From contig WMCF01000030.1 of the NCBI GenBank assembly GCA_009792885.1, positions 3,884,891-3,948,890 on the forward strand: a DNA stretch of 64,000 nucleotides, written 5' to 3'. The stretch's first letter is position 1, and each line of letters starts with the position of its first letter. The stretch is from Eremophila alpestris peregrina. Taxonomy: Eukaryota > Chordata > Aves > Passeriformes > Alaudidae. This document shows, in pieces, positions 38,041-50,479 of the stretch. Below the pieces are notes generated by a model. That model was given only the letters and a program-made list of their open reading frames with translations, did no database searches and had not been told where the DNA came from. The position numbers were made by a program, and so were the translations under genes.

Positions 38041-39169
38041 TCAAACATTTTTAAGCAAAATGCTACTCATTGCAGAGAAGTCAGTGTTTGAAATAGCCTT
38101 TACATTCTACATGGTTCACTAGGCACAAGATGCTCACAGGGTGTTCAGATTGAGAGTAGGACTGAGGAAAAATGACCTTTTCTTTTGCACACCAGCAAAA
38201 CTCCTCAATGCCTTCTGGAGACAAAAAACCCAAAAAGGACCATTAGTGAAAGCTTAATGTCACTACAGATGAGCTGCTCTGGCATTCACATTTACCACTT
38301 GCTTGTGCTTGGACAACTTCACCTGGGCCCTGTTTTCAGGTGGTTTAGTTTGCTGGTGCAGTGCCTTGTGGAGCACATGCCATTGCTTTTGTACTGACAC
38401 GGGACAGAGACTCATTTGCTGAAGCATTTGGGTTTGGGGATCTTCTCAGTATTTGCCAAGTTTGCTCCACATGCTTTCTTGTACTTCAAATAAATCAAAG
38501 CAGCCATAATAAGCACTGCCATCTTACCTTCATGGCTGTAAACTGATCCCTGGAGAGCTTGGTTTGGGTACAACTAAGTTGGTATATGATGTGTAATGTT
38601 AGGTGTATAATTTTAGCATGGTAAGATTCATACTTTCTTCATAAGGCAAGATTTTAAAAATCTGTGTACATTTGGTTTTCATTCGCTTGCTCATTTTCAC
38701 CTAAAAATACCTTGGAAGACATTGTACTTCAAACTGTACTTCAAATTCAAAGGGAGAACTTAGAGCTTTATTTTTAAAATAGTTTCTGTGCCTGTGTGTT
38801 CAGCCACGTACTGATGGACAGATTTCAAGGTCTTTATCTGTTGTCAGGCCCCACTGAAGCCAGTTGTTAAATTAGCATTATGTGGAGAAGACCAGTGAGG
38901 GCCATATGATGCAGGTGCACTATGTGTGTCCCCCAGGTGCCTTGGTCTGCAGTTAATGTTACAAAGGCAGAGCTCTGTGACAGTGTGACTCAGGCAAGAG
39001 CTGAGGTGTTTCAATTTTAAAACATCAAATAAGGATAAGAATTCAAAGATGGTATTTTTGCAGGTGCTCTTTGATATTTACTTACGATATATTTACTTAC
39101 TGCAAAGGCCATCTAAAGTCTTGTTTTTTAAATTATCCCATAAATTTTCAATGAAACATGAAATAGGGG
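38041..39169. other. Intergenic, no gene seen
   Basis: Moderately AT-rich sequence after ANKRD10. A third AATAAA lies at 38489-38494. I see no supported gene or repeat family. Open frames of 60-86 codons show no similarity that I recognise. Confidence 0.6.
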
Positions 39170-39215
39170 ATCATAGAATCCCAGCATGGTTGAGGCTGGT
39201 GAATACATACCCAAG
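39170..39215 (-). mobile_element. CR1 LINE 3'-end fragment
   Basis: TCATAGAATCCCAGCATGG followed by TTGAGGCTGG matches the reverse complement of the usual CR1 3' terminus (ATTCTATGA-type end after a CCAACCTCAACC-like block). It is short and degraded. Confidence 0.5.
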
Positions 39216-39443
39216 AGTATGCTGCTGTTGTGAGCCCATTCCACACTCACAGGAAAAAAAATTTCTCATGCTTATAATGTTCTGGTTGTCAGTTTGTCTT
39301 GTAATTTGAGACACATTTGAGCAGTAAGTTAAAAAAGCAATGAGCTCAGCAGATCCAGCTGCACTTCTGTGCTGAACTGGTAGGTAAAGAATTGTCAAGC
39401 ACAGAATGAGTTCTGCCAGGTGCAGCTGTGTCTTTCCATCTAA

Positions 39444-39525
39444 CAGAATCACAGGATGGCCTGGGTTAGAAGTGGCCTTAAAAATCATCTACTTCCAAAG
39501 CTCCTGCAGTGGGCAGGAGCAGGTA
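39444..39525 (-). mobile_element. CR1 LINE 3'-end fragment
   Basis: AGAATCACAGGATGGCCTGG, then TTAGAAGTGGCCTTAAAAAT and CATCTACTTCCAAAGCTCCTGCAGTGGGCAGG, follow the CR1 3'-terminal consensus read in antisense. The element is 5' truncated as is typical of CR1. It lies about 270 bases from the similar fragment at 39170, so the two may be separate insertions or parts of one broken copy. Confidence 0.75.
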
Positions 39526-41511
39526 CATGGAACTATTGGTGATGCAGAGGCCTTGTTTTTAAATATCTTGCCATTGAAATAGATTACTTTCCTGGGGTTG
39601 CTGTGCTAGACCATCTGAGGTAGTCTGAGAAGCCTTGTCAGAGCTCCCAAACCCCCCTCAGGCCTGAGTTACCCAGTCTCAGATTCTGCTGACAGCAGTG
39701 CTGAGCCATTTGAATTAATCTGTGCTTTGCAATTCTTGAAGAGACTGCTGGGTTTTAAACTCCTGGAGTTGAAGGCTCACAACATTTTTGCCTGACAAGG
39801 GCAGTAGTATTGTAGGACTGTTCATACTTGGGCCTTTTGTCCAAGTCTCGAATTTTCAAGACTTGCATAATTTTTTTTTTTTTTAGGTATTGCTTTGTCT
39901 TACTCTTCCCTTGCTTCTGGAAATGACGGTCCAAAAGCAAAGTTTTCTTTCCATCTGCCAGATGTAACTTGATAGCACCACTGCAAACGTCATATGGAAT
40001 TCACTAATGGGTTATTCTCGCCATATTCCTCATAATTTCTTTGCCTCTGAATTTTGTGTGAAATTTCAGTTTATTTCTTTCTGGCTGATGCAGATGTTTT
40101 TGCCCTAATTCCCCCTAAATGTAGCTCCTTTCCTATTTTGTTTTTCAAAACCATTTGCAGAGCTTTGGCAGAAATACAAGTCAGTACAAATTCAAGCAGC
40201 ATTTTGACACAGAATATTTCTGAGTGAGTGGTTAAAATTAGCAACATTGCAAGAGGGAAAAGGGAAGTGTTACACTGTTTCTTGTGTAGTTACAGTCCTT
40301 AATATTTTTAACAATCCCCTGATTCCAAATCTAATCTGAACTCCTAACAGTGATGAAGGAAGGCTTTAATTAGAGATATACATTAGATTAAGATGAGATG
40401 CTGCTTGGCTTCAAGAGCAGGTGCAAATACTTTCACACCCTGTGAACTTTCCTGATTGCTGGTCTTGCATTTTACTGATCAAATCCTGATCCTTGCTGTG
40501 GCTCTCATTGGATAAGCTATCAAAAGACACTGACTGCAATACAGTGTATTTTACTGCATTAACCATCTATCATCCTCCTGCAGTGTGAAATTGAACCCCA
40601 CCTTCCTCTTTATACCCAAGTTACAAATCACCGTGGAGCTTCTGCCATTCTGATTACAGATGTAATACATCCAAACAGAGAAGTAAGTCCTGAGCAGGTA
40701 ACAACCTGGATGGAAAAGGATTCCTTGCTGTCCCACACTGGAGCCAACCCACAGTACAGCTGCTACCACTCACACACTTTCTGAACCACAGCCTTGCACA
40801 CATCTCCACCTATTTTGTGTGCTGCCAGTTTCTCCCAGTCAATGAAAACCCACCTTCCCCCAGCACAGAAGTGCCCAGTTTGTGTTTCCATGCTGCCACA
40901 GCCAGTGCAGTGCATCACTTATGTCCCCTGATCTATAGGGCAGCAGCAGCAGGGGGTGAGGTGGCTGGACCACTCCTCCCTTGCTGGTTCCATGACATGT
41001 GGCACACACTGCAGCTTCCCATTCACATATTCAAACCCTGATAAATTTTCTCCAGGCTGGTTACTGACCCAGTGAAATTCTTTTTAATTGTGCTTTTAGG
41101 GGCCTTTGTGTCAAAATACCCCACTCCTTCTCTGGCCCTCTAACAAGTGATTTTTTGGTTTGGAGTGTTCTGTGGGGGTTTTGTTTTTGTTTTTTGTTGT
41201 TATTTGCCCCTAAATCCCAAGTATGGCTTCCTATCAAGGTGCAGCTAAAGTTAATTTCTTTATGTTCCAGGGTGGAAGTCCTGGATGCCATGTTGGGGTG
41301 AGGTAACCTGTGGGGGATATCCTACAGGGACAAAAAGGAATAGAAGTAGCTTCTTCTTGTGCTGGACACTGCTGTGCAGCAGTTAGGCTGAAGCATAAGA
41401 GGCAGGAGTGGAAGATGGTACCCTGGGAGCATCCCATTTTGCTTTGCTGCAGGACTGGGGAATGCAGATTCACAGAGCCAAAATCCTCGAGACCCAGCTG
41501 AATCAGGGGTG

Positions 41512-41527
41512 AAAAAAAAAAAAAAAA
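41512..41527 (+). repeat. A16 homopolymer
   Basis: Sixteen A residues in a row. No adjacent sequence identifies it as the tail of a processed copy. Confidence 0.85.
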
Positions 41528-42216
41528 GTCTTGTGTAAGCAGGATTTACTATTCCTGGCAACTGGTAACTACATTTCTGCTGCACTGCTTAATGACTCCC
41601 AGACATTTCACACCTCTCCTTCCTTTCCCAGAGTTTCCTGTCTCATATTGGAGCCTGGTTGTTCACAGGCAAGGATCAAAAGAACTCTGGTTTAAGGCAG
41701 ATGGTTTATTTTTAAAGCATATCTGGCTTTAATTTTTTTTTAATACACTGCAATAATTTATAAAAGAGCCATCTACTTCACTCTGGTATGAGCATTATTA
41801 ATATCCAATTTAAAAGCTTTACCACTCTCAAAAGCATACCCTACCCCCCAAAAAGCATAATGGATGTTACCTGGGGTATGAGAATGAAAGCTGGGCATCA
41901 TCTCTCTCACCAGAAAGCCCAAGTGTTGATGAGTAACTTCTCTTTGCTTCCTTGAGATGGAGCTGCACATACAGGACTTGATAACCATTTCCAAATCAGT
42001 AGGAATTAGGCTCAGTTGACTGAAGAGCACCTAGGGGAGACACACACTTGATACTGAAGACAAGTGCCCTGGCTCAATCACTAACCTGAGCAGTGTTCCA
42101 CAAGGGGAATAACCAAGTACTTGAAGCTGAAGACAAAATTAAAATGTATAGTCTTAATTATATTTCTCCTTGCCCACTAAAACTGTAAGTTAAAGGAGAA
42201 AATAAGTTTGTCTCAG

Positions 42217-42261
42217 GTTTTGGTTTTTTTTTGTTTGTTTTTGTTTGTTTTTTTTTTTTTT
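42217..42261. repeat. T-rich / TTTG low-complexity tract
   Basis: A run of T with interspersed TTTG units ending in about 14 consecutive T residues. Confidence 0.8.
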
Positions 42262-45200
42262 CTGCAAAGGCAGGATGTAATGTTACTGCAGAGGAAATGC
42301 CACGTATGAGTAGAGTTCTCCTTCTGATGTTACTGAAAGGTCAGGCACAGTTAGTAAGTGCTAGCTGGCAGCTCAGTCTCGCCAGAGATACTTGTGCTTT
42401 CCTGGGGCAACCACAAACTTCAGACTGCCTGCAGTTTTTGCCAGGTTTTGTATGGGTGAAAAGTTGAGGTTTGTTTCCTTTCTTTTATTCTCATTGTTTC
42501 TCAAAGATGCTGTGAGTTGGAACAAGTATCAGTAACATTCATTACCTAGCTTAGAACCTGAGTTTATTCTACTTCCTATTCAACACACAGTATAATACAA
42601 ATGTTTTCTAAAAATCACTACCAAAAAGACAAATTACGAAAATCAGGCAGGTACACAATGTAAGAAGAATCAAGCAAGAAGTATATGCATGATGCAGAAA
42701 AGCACTTACTTAAATGGTTGTTCCTGAGATCAAGCAATTCTTCCTACTATAAAATGTCCAACCAGAAAATTCTATAAATTCTAGGAAGTGTAAAATCCTC
42801 AGGATTTTTTTTCATGTACCGTACATCTAATAAAAAGCCCAGGGATTTATTTATTGGGCTATATTCATAATTAATATTTCAAATCTGCATTTTCAGCTGA
42901 AATTCTAGTATTGATAAATCACAGAGGTGTTTTCCATTAGCTGATGGGTTGGACACTGTTTCACTAAAATTGTCACCATTTGCTAGATAGATCTTCATTC
43001 TTCATCTCAGAGCATCATCCTGCAGGTACAGGTTGGCATTGCTGACAGCAGTAAGTACAACATTGTTGATCACCCCTTTTTTGAATGCACAGCAATCCTC
43101 TGCATGAGCAGTGCTGCCTCCATCAATAGGGGCAGCTCTCCTGTCACATCTGGTAGGTGGCAGTTTTACAGGAGGCAGGAGTATTCCAACCACTCTTTTG
43201 GAGCTGAAGAATCACCATTATCCATGCTGGTGTGAAAAGGAACAAGGAGCTGAACTACAGTGGCAGCACCCACCTTTGCATTTTCCAGGTGCCTGCAAAG
43301 CCAGCTTTGCCTGACACGGGCAGCCCTTGCCCATCAGCAGGGTGGAGCTGTGCCAGACCTGCAGTGTGGCCTGCAGGGGCAGAGGGTGCAAGGTTCCAGA
43401 GGGAAGGAAAGCAGCAGTAGCAGCATGGCCCTCACCCCTGGCTGATCCCTCCCCACACCAGGACCAGCAGCTCTCCCAGTCCCTGGTGCCAGGCCTCCCC
43501 TGCTGGGGATGGCACAGGCTTGGTGGACACATGGGCTACAGCAATTGATAAGCTGCTCTGGCCAGCACTGCACAGCCCCAGCCAGGTGTGTGCCAGCTGC
43601 ATGCTCTGTCACCAGGTTAGCCTGGCACCCAGCCCAAAATAACAAGCCCTATTTATTAGGTCTTTGATAGTCTGCCTAAGGTTAAGCCTGCCATGACCCC
43701 AATAGTAAAAGGCAGAACAGCTGAGGGAATAATCCTGCTGAATCCAGAGACCAGAGAGTAAGATCATCCCTTGGACTCAATTTGCAGGGTGGAAGAACCA
43801 AGTTATGCACAGGTGACCTCCTGGACAGGTCAGCTGGGTAGTGTGAGACTGAAGACAGCAAACATGACCATGATTGCATCTTTTCATCCTGAAAGAAGTT
43901 CAGAAAACAGCAGCTCCAACATGGAGTGGCAGTAACACTTTTCTCCTCTTCTTCTTTATGTTCTCCCATAGGAACCTATTTGAAAATATCAAATGCTCAG
44001 AATGTTACAGATTGTGTCCCACTGTGATTATGTGTAAAAAAAGTTTGATTTATTATACATTTAAGAACAGTCTTCCTCTACATCCTGCTTCTGTAATATG
44101 TCAGTCTGAAAAAAAATCCTTTCTTTACCTCAGATTTCATTTTAAGATCCCCTTTTGACTTCCCAATCAACACCAATGTGTAGGATTCTCCATCCATCAT
44201 GACACTATTCAATGTGTGCAGCCCCGAGTGCAGCTCTGCTCTAACCCCGTGCTGGATTCTCTGCTGCTCCCTGAGGGTGTGCAGAGCTTGGGCAATACTC
44301 TAAAACTGAAAGTGAAGGGGCACCAGCAAAGAGAGAGAAAGAAACCAAAATTGATTATTCCAAATCTGCTGAGAAAAAGAAACCAAAACCTAAACAAGGA
44401 AAAACAATGCTTAGGATATCAAACTGCAGTGGTGGAGGTGTATAGCTCACAGGAGGGAGAATGGGAAGGAGGTCTCAGTCCTGGAGAGGGCTTCCTTACT
44501 TTGTGGAAGCCTAAACACTGCAGAGAGACTCTGGAGTGAGAAGCAGATTCCACACCCAATTTCCCACCTGGAAAGGATTAACTGGATCAAACAGGACTGA
44601 AATAGAAGACAACCAGCTAAGAGGTTAGAAGAACTCTTTCAGCAGCTCCTTTGTCCCTCTGCCCCTTCCCAGTGTCTGAACCCAAAGAGCACTGGCTCTT
44701 CCTAGCAAGATGCAGCACAGCTCCTTCATCACTGTTGCCTGCAGCAAGCAGATGTTCCCCACCCTGCCTGGGGCTGCCAGCAAGGGGCAGCTCCCCTACT
44801 CAGCAAAAGCCACAGCTGCCAGGGGGAGTAGGTGGTGTTTTTGTGGCAGATCTAAAGCAAGCTCCAGTCACTCCTGTAATTTCCACTACCAAGGCTTTCT
44901 AGGAGGTAGGCTGGTGCAGGGAAAACAAAGACCCCTCTCAAATGGTGAGGAGAGTAAATTGGGAGACAGTTGTGAGAACAGATGTTTGACACAATAAAAA
45001 TGGGAAAAGACAAAAGCAAAGTGGGGAAGGCATTTAATGAAGCCCCAGCAAACATTTTGTGCACTCCCACATAACCCCTTTTCTGCTCCAAATGGCTAGA
45101 GGTGGGTTTCAGTGTACTTAGGAACCTCTGAAGGAGTTTAATCACTGCACACTGCAGGAAGGGGAGCTCAGCATGTGCCTTGTGTGGCATTTAAAATGCG

Positions 45201-46010
45201 GGAGGTTTCTATCTTGCAGATTATTACACGTTGAGTGTACTGGCTGAGTTGGTCTCTGGTGGCACCCATGTTTCTGCTGTGCACATCAGCTCTGGTGCCT
45301 TCTTGAGAACCTTCTCCCTGAGACTGCTTTGTTCTGCAAATGGGAGTGGCGTTGTGCCAAGGAGTGTGTTTTGGCTTGCACAGGGGACTGCAGAGCACTT
45401 TTCTAAATAGTGGTTTGCTATGCTTTAGAGCACATGGACTATGGAAACATATGGGCCTTTCTGCACAATTTAGATGTTAGGAAAACAAGCCTTTGTAAGG
45501 AAAGAAATGGTATTGTAAAGGCAAAGAGACAGACTGAGCACTGTGCCAGATCCTGGGTCAGAGCTATAGAACTGGGAAGCTACTGAATGAACTGAAACTG
45601 CAGTGAAATGGGGAGAGAGAAATTATCAATAAAAACCCAAGCAAAGAAACAAAAACAAAACAACAAAAAAGACTGACTCTCATCAAATCAATAAATAAAA
45701 CCAGCAGGTGTCGATTGGGGTGTGCAGTAAAAGCCAAATCCAGAGAGAAATAAACTACTATTAGCTGAGGAATCTGAAGACAGAAACATACTTCCTGTTT
45801 TAATGTCCAGAATGAGAGCAAGTGTGAACATGTGTTTCATGGCCACCAGGAGCTGGTGGTGGCTTTTCCCCATAGGCACTGAAGTCGATCTGCCCAGTGC
45901 CAAGGGAGGAGGGATCCTGCCTGCTTGGTGACCTGCCAGGGGGTGGAGCAGGTGGAACACCACAGCACCTCATTCCCCACGTGCAAGCTGTCAAGATCAG
46001 ATCACTGGAG

Positions 46011-46085
46011 CTCAGGAGAGCTGACTCAGGAGAGCTGACTCTCACTTTCATAACCCTCATGTGGCTCTAATGAAAGCCTGACTCA
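46011..46085. promoter_or_regulatory. Tandem 14-mer with two AP-1-like sites
   Basis: CTCAGGAGAGCTGA occurs twice head to tail (46011-46024, 46025-46038). The junction creates a perfect TGACTCA (46022-46028), and a second TGACTCA is at 46079-46085. A small group of CpGs follows (about 46088-46140). Regulatory activity is only a guess, since such 7-mers occur by chance every several kilobases. Confidence 0.25.
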
Positions 46086-47094
46086 TCGTTCCTCGCTGCC
46101 GTGACTGAGCGAACAAAGGCAGGAGAAAGCTCCTCGGGGATCTCTGTGGATTACTGACTGCTCTACCCATACTCTGACAGGTGGCTGTAGTAAAGCATCA
46201 GGGAAATATTCATGCCTGTTCAGCAAGCTACTCTCTCAACAGGCTGAATTGAAAAATATCTGAGAGTCCAGCCACATATCTCTGCTATGACAAGTGAGGA
46301 CCGTGTACCATCTCACCCCCTGAACCCCTTGTTGTCATGTGAGCAGTTTAAATTAGTGCTCTTTGCAATGGATTTATGTGCCTTCTTCACCATCTTTCCC
46401 CTTTTGAATACGTTGTGTTGCACATGTGGAACACTGTAGCCAAATGGTCAGCTCAGTCCCCTGTTTATTCTCAGCAGGGACAGGGTGCACATATTGGCAG
46501 ATTGCCTTGTCCTCCAGTCTGTCATGACACTGCTCCCAGAGCAATCAGACACTGTACTGATCATCCCAGCCTCAGCTCCAAGGAAGCCATTGACCTCCAG
46601 CTCCTTCACCCCTCTGTCCATACCTCATGTGCATCATAAGCCCTGGCCTTCACATCTTCTGTTACTTGGTGAAGAGGAGATGGAGATAAACATCAGCCTA
46701 CAGCAGCTGATGATAATGGGACCTTCTTGGGTTGCACTAGCACACCAACTCCTGCTACAAATTATAATGAATACATTTTTATCAAAATAAGATTTTGAAC
46801 TCTGACATTCAGCACTCCAGTCCCTCCTGTGGCTGGACAAGAGCAGCTGCCAGAACCAAAAGAGATGGTCCAAACAAAAGCCCAATTGTGCAGCTTTCAC
46901 GTGTTCTGAGTAAGTGTCACTGCTGAACTGCTTTAGTCAATTCAGAGGTAATAGAGGAAAAAAACACCTTCTAAAACCTCCACAGAAAAATGGAGCCTAG
47001 AATGCATTTCTGTTACCAGGTGTATATATTTGCTGGAGATAAAGTTGGATGTGAATTGAAGACTTGAACGAAATTAAATTACTTGAGAGGATAC

Positions 47095-47178
47095 TGTAAT
47101 TGAAAAGAAGAGAAAAGTGTGTGTTCGAAATAAATTTATTTGCTACCACTGGAGAAGTGTAATTGAAAAGAAGAGAAA
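47095..47178. repeat. Pair of exact 21-base direct repeats
   Basis: The same 21 bases (TGTAATTGAAAAGAAGAG plus AAA) occur at 47095-47115 and 47158-47178, a period of 63 bases. This points to a local duplication, or to two units of an old repeat. Confidence 0.7.
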
Positions 47179-47429
47179 CTTGTTGAGTGAAGCATTTGGA
47201 ACTGATTTGAGAGGGAAAGAAAGTACAGGGCTCCTGCACTCTGAAATTAATTTCTTGCTTGATTGGTAGTATCAAACTTTGGAAATATCTATATTGATTA
47301 ATTTGAAAGTGTGATGTCTTGCCCTAGGAAATCTGGCATTGCTATTAAGGGATAGAAAACATGATGCTCTAAGCCTGCTCCTCAGCTCTTACACAAAGTG
47401 GAACAAGGCATTGATTAAGATACAACAGT

Positions 47430-47927
47430 GTCCCAGTCTGGGCTCCTCAGTACAAAGGGGACATGGAGCTCCTGGACTGGGCCCAGTGGAGGACTACAAA
47501 GATAATTAAGGGACTGGAGTATCTCTCTTATGAGGAAAGGCTGTGGGAGCTGGACCTGGTCAGCCTTAAAAAGAGATGATTGAGAGGGGACCTCATCAAT
47601 CTGTCAGTATCTGAAGGGAGGGTGTCAAGAGGGTGGAGCCAGGCTCTGCTCAGTGGTGCTGAGCAATGGGACAAGAGGCAATGGGCATAAACTGAGGCAC
47701 AAGAAGTTCCACTTGATCATAAGGAAGAATTTCCTTACTGTGTAGTGACCATGCACTGGAACAGGTTGGCCAGAGAGGCTGTGGAGTGTCCCTCACTGAA
47801 GATATTCAAGAAGTGCCTGGACGCAGATCTGTGCTCTGGGAAGATCCCTCTTGATCAGGGAGGTTGGACCAGATGACCTGCTGTGGTCCCTTCTAACCAG
47901 ACCCATTCTGTGACTCTGGTTCTCTGA
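47430..47927 (+). mobile_element. CR1 LINE, 3' end of ORF2 region plus 3' UTR
   Basis: This is the longest and clearest transposon in the window. It runs in the sense direction through GTCCCAGTCTGGGCTCCTCA, the GAGCTCCTGGACTGGGCCCA block and the TATGAGGAAAGGCTGTGGGA block. It continues through AGAATTTCCTTACTGTGTAG, the AACAGGTTGGCCAGAGAGGC block, GGAGGTTGGACCAGATGACC and CCCTTCTAACCAGACCCATT, ending at the ATTCTGTGA-type terminus near 47917. It is 5' truncated with several internal disruptions, so it is inactive. This sequence family is typical of birds and supports the host assignment. Confidence 0.92.
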
Positions 47928-49084
47928 TGGCAGTGCTAGGTCTGGATTTCAGATGCAATGTCACCAAGGTTTTATTCTCTGCCGGGGAAAGCCCACTTGT
48001 GCCTAAAATTACCTGAGGGTAAAATGAATGTGCATTGTCATGAAATGACTCACAAACACACAAGTATCTCAGAGAGTCCTGCTGCATGAGGAAAACAACA
48101 ACCTTTGCCAGCATCTGTCTAGCACTTGATGGAAGAGCTAGTTCATCCTTACAAAAAGCTAAAAAGATCTAAAGATGAAAAGAAAAAAGGATGGATGTTG
48201 CTGAACAGCACAGAGATGTCTCTGTAACCAGGAAATGGTTGGGAATGTCCCTCACACTGTCCCCACCCAGAAGTCCATACAGCATCTGTTCTGCACCAGT
48301 AGGTGAGCTGCAGCCTCCCCACACCATGGACATTTATGAAACATCACCCTGAGGCTTCCAAGAGACCAACAACTCTTTCACTGTGGTTTCCACTTGCAAC
48401 CCTTTCAGGAGTTCACTCAGTACCAAAACATGGCCTGAAATTAGGTGAAAAACGGCCTTGTGTGAAATAAGGTGAAAAACACCTCTATGTTTTCTGCACT
48501 ACAGATCCAGTAGCTTGGGTCACTCTGAATAACACCTGTGCTAGGTCTTCTCACCAAAAAACCCTACAAACTCAGCCTAGGAACACAGGTCTGAGCTGGC
48601 TTTTTCCTGTGCCTGACACACCACTAAGTGCATTCAGGACTGTGCAGGGTACTGAAGGCTTTAATTGACACCTCTGCAGCCACAGGGCAGGAGTGATTGA
48701 TTGGCTGAGTAATAGGAACTCACAAAAGGAACCAGCTGAAGATGTACAAGACAGAGTGGATGCCTTAAACAACTTTCTCTTCCTTGAAATAGCTCTGCAG
48801 GACAGACATGAATCAACTGCAATTACAGTTTTATACTGTCATAAGTCTCAGGTCACTCTCAGGCTTCAGGGTTTCTCCTCACATGCTCTGTTATCCCCAG
48901 AATTGTGCTCCACTTTTTATAAAATTTACTTTTTTTATTACTGTCTACATTTATTTCTTTGTAAGAACACATTAAAAATAAACAGATGCATTGAGTTCAA
49001 ATCAGGGGCTATCTTGTTCAATATAATATTTTCCCCCATATATCTTTCTGACCTCTGAAAATTTCTCCCTGAAGGAATTAGGAT
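47928..49084. other. Intergenic, no gene seen
   Basis: Ordinary sequence. An AATTAGGTGAAAAAC / AATAAGGTGAAAAAC near-repeat occurs at about 48440-48480. A 121-codon open frame at 48693-49058 has no recognisable similarity and ends in AT-rich low-complexity sequence. Confidence 0.55.
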
Positions 49085-49640
49085 TAGAGAATCAGAGGAT
49101 AAGAGGATAAGATCACTGGGAAATTCAGGCTGGAGGGGACTTTGGGAAGTGCCTCACACACCACTGCTCCAAGCAGGGCCAGCAGTGAGGTCACACCAGG
49201 TTGCTCAGGGCTTTTCCCAGCCAGGTTTCACAATCCCCCAAGGATGGGGCCTGCCCAGCCTCCCTGTGCAGGACCTGCCTGTCCTCATGGAAAAGGTTTC
49301 AGTGCCCAACCTGAGGTCCGCTCATCCCAATTCCTGCTGCCCTCCCCACGGACTCAGGGTGTCTGTGAGGTGTCCCCAAAGCTGTCTGTGCCCAGGCTGG
49401 ACCAGCCCCAGCCTCTGCTCACAGGCTCCAGCCCTGAGCACTGCAGGGCTGAACTCACTCTGTTATCAGCGTCTTTCTGCTCTGGGGGCACCAAACTGGA
49501 GCTGCCCAGAAGTGCTCTGGCAGAGAGTGCTGGGCACAGGGGTCCTGCCCCCAACTCCTCGTGGTGCTCCTGCAGCCCCAGATGCTGCTGCCTGTCTTTG
49601 CTGCCAGCTCCTGCCCAGCCACTGCCCCAGTCAGAGTGCA
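49085..49640 (-). mobile_element. CR1 LINE fragment, antisense (distal boundary uncertain)
   Basis: The segment starts with AGAGAATCAGAGGATAAGAG and GAAATTCAGGCTGGAGGGGA, then has CACCACTGCTCCAAGCAGGG, TTGCTCAGGGCTTTTCCCAG and CCAAGGATGGGGCCTGCCCA. This is the order expected of an antisense CR1 3' end. The part beyond about 49330 is more divergent, but still has CR1-like CTCTGGGGGCACC and CTGCCCAGAAG blocks. Two overlapping open frames of 241 and 185 codons here derive from this repeat and are not a gene. The first 250 bases are convincing and the rest is tentative. Confidence 0.7.
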
Positions 49641-50414
49641 CCTGCACACCAGTTTCCCATATTCCTTCACTGCCTCCTCTCCATCAGTTTGTCTCATTAC
49701 TTTTGAACCTGCTCATAATTTTGACTACTGCAACATCCTTTGCCAATAAGCTCAAAAAAATCTGTATTCTGTGGAAATTCAATTTTCATGAAAAAGGGCT
49801 CCTTTTCATTTACTCTCTCTGGTGGTTTCATTTGGTGACCCACAGTTCTGTGAGAAGCAGTGAATAAATTTTCTTATGCAGCACACAATTTTGTAGAGCT
49901 ACATCATCTTTCTCCTCAATCATCTGTTTCCCAAGCAAAAGAATCACATTCTGTTCAGTACTTTTTTGAAGTGGATCTATACAGCATATTCTTGTTATTT
50001 CCTGTACCTCTTTTCCATTTCCATGATAACCTTTTGAGATGAGATGACAGTATATGAAAAGAGGATGCATCATAAATTTACAGCATAACGATGCATGCTG
50101 TTTTGTGCTCCCTTCTTTCCTAGTAATTACCAAGACTCTCTTTACTCCTTAACACTGAAATGTGCTCTCAAAGCACTATCAGATATTTCTTATGTATTTA
50201 GAGGAAATAGAGAGCCCATCAATACTTGTGTGTATGTAGTTAAGATTGTTTTCCTTACGTGACCTGTGGTGAATGCTGTGACACCAGCTTTCACCTCTGC
50301 TTTTATTTCCAGGTAATTTGCACCATTAGATCTTCTGCAACTGGTCCCAGCTCAGATACCTTGGGATAATTTTGCAGATGTGGCCTTAAGGATATGGTGT
50401 GCTGCTTTAACCTG
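49641..50414. other. Intergenic, no gene seen
   Basis: Mixed sequence with no gene or repeat family that I recognise. Confidence 0.55.
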
Positions 50415-50479
50415 CATGGAGGTAGGCTCAATGATCTGAGACGTTCTTTTCCAACCTAAACAATCCTATGATTCTCTGA
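50415..50479 (+). mobile_element. CR1 LINE 3'-terminal fragment
   Basis: GCATGGAGGTAGGCTCAATG, then ATCTGAGACGTTCTTTTCCAA and CCTAAACAATCCTATGATTC, match the last 60 bases of the CR1 3' end in the sense direction, including the ATTCTATGATTCT-like terminus. Confidence 0.82.

Larger units (their letters stand above)
39526..47429. other. Intergenic, no gene seen (7.9 kb)
   Basis: I find no gene I can support here. The stretch includes an A16 run at 41512-41527, a T/TTTG-rich run at about 42217-42261, a 14-base tandem duplication at 46011-46038 and 21-base direct repeats near 47.1 kb. Segments around 43.0-43.6 and 44.2-44.9 kb are richer in G+C and carry 80-110 codon open frames on both strands. 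These show no recognisable domain and overlap one another antiparallel. Confidence 0.6.

Noticed and set aside
49142..49867. 241-codon open frame with Ser/Pro-rich translation
   Set aside because: The first half is antisense CR1 sequence. A second overlapping 185-codon frame and minus-strand frames occupy the same bases, so the opening is due to composition.
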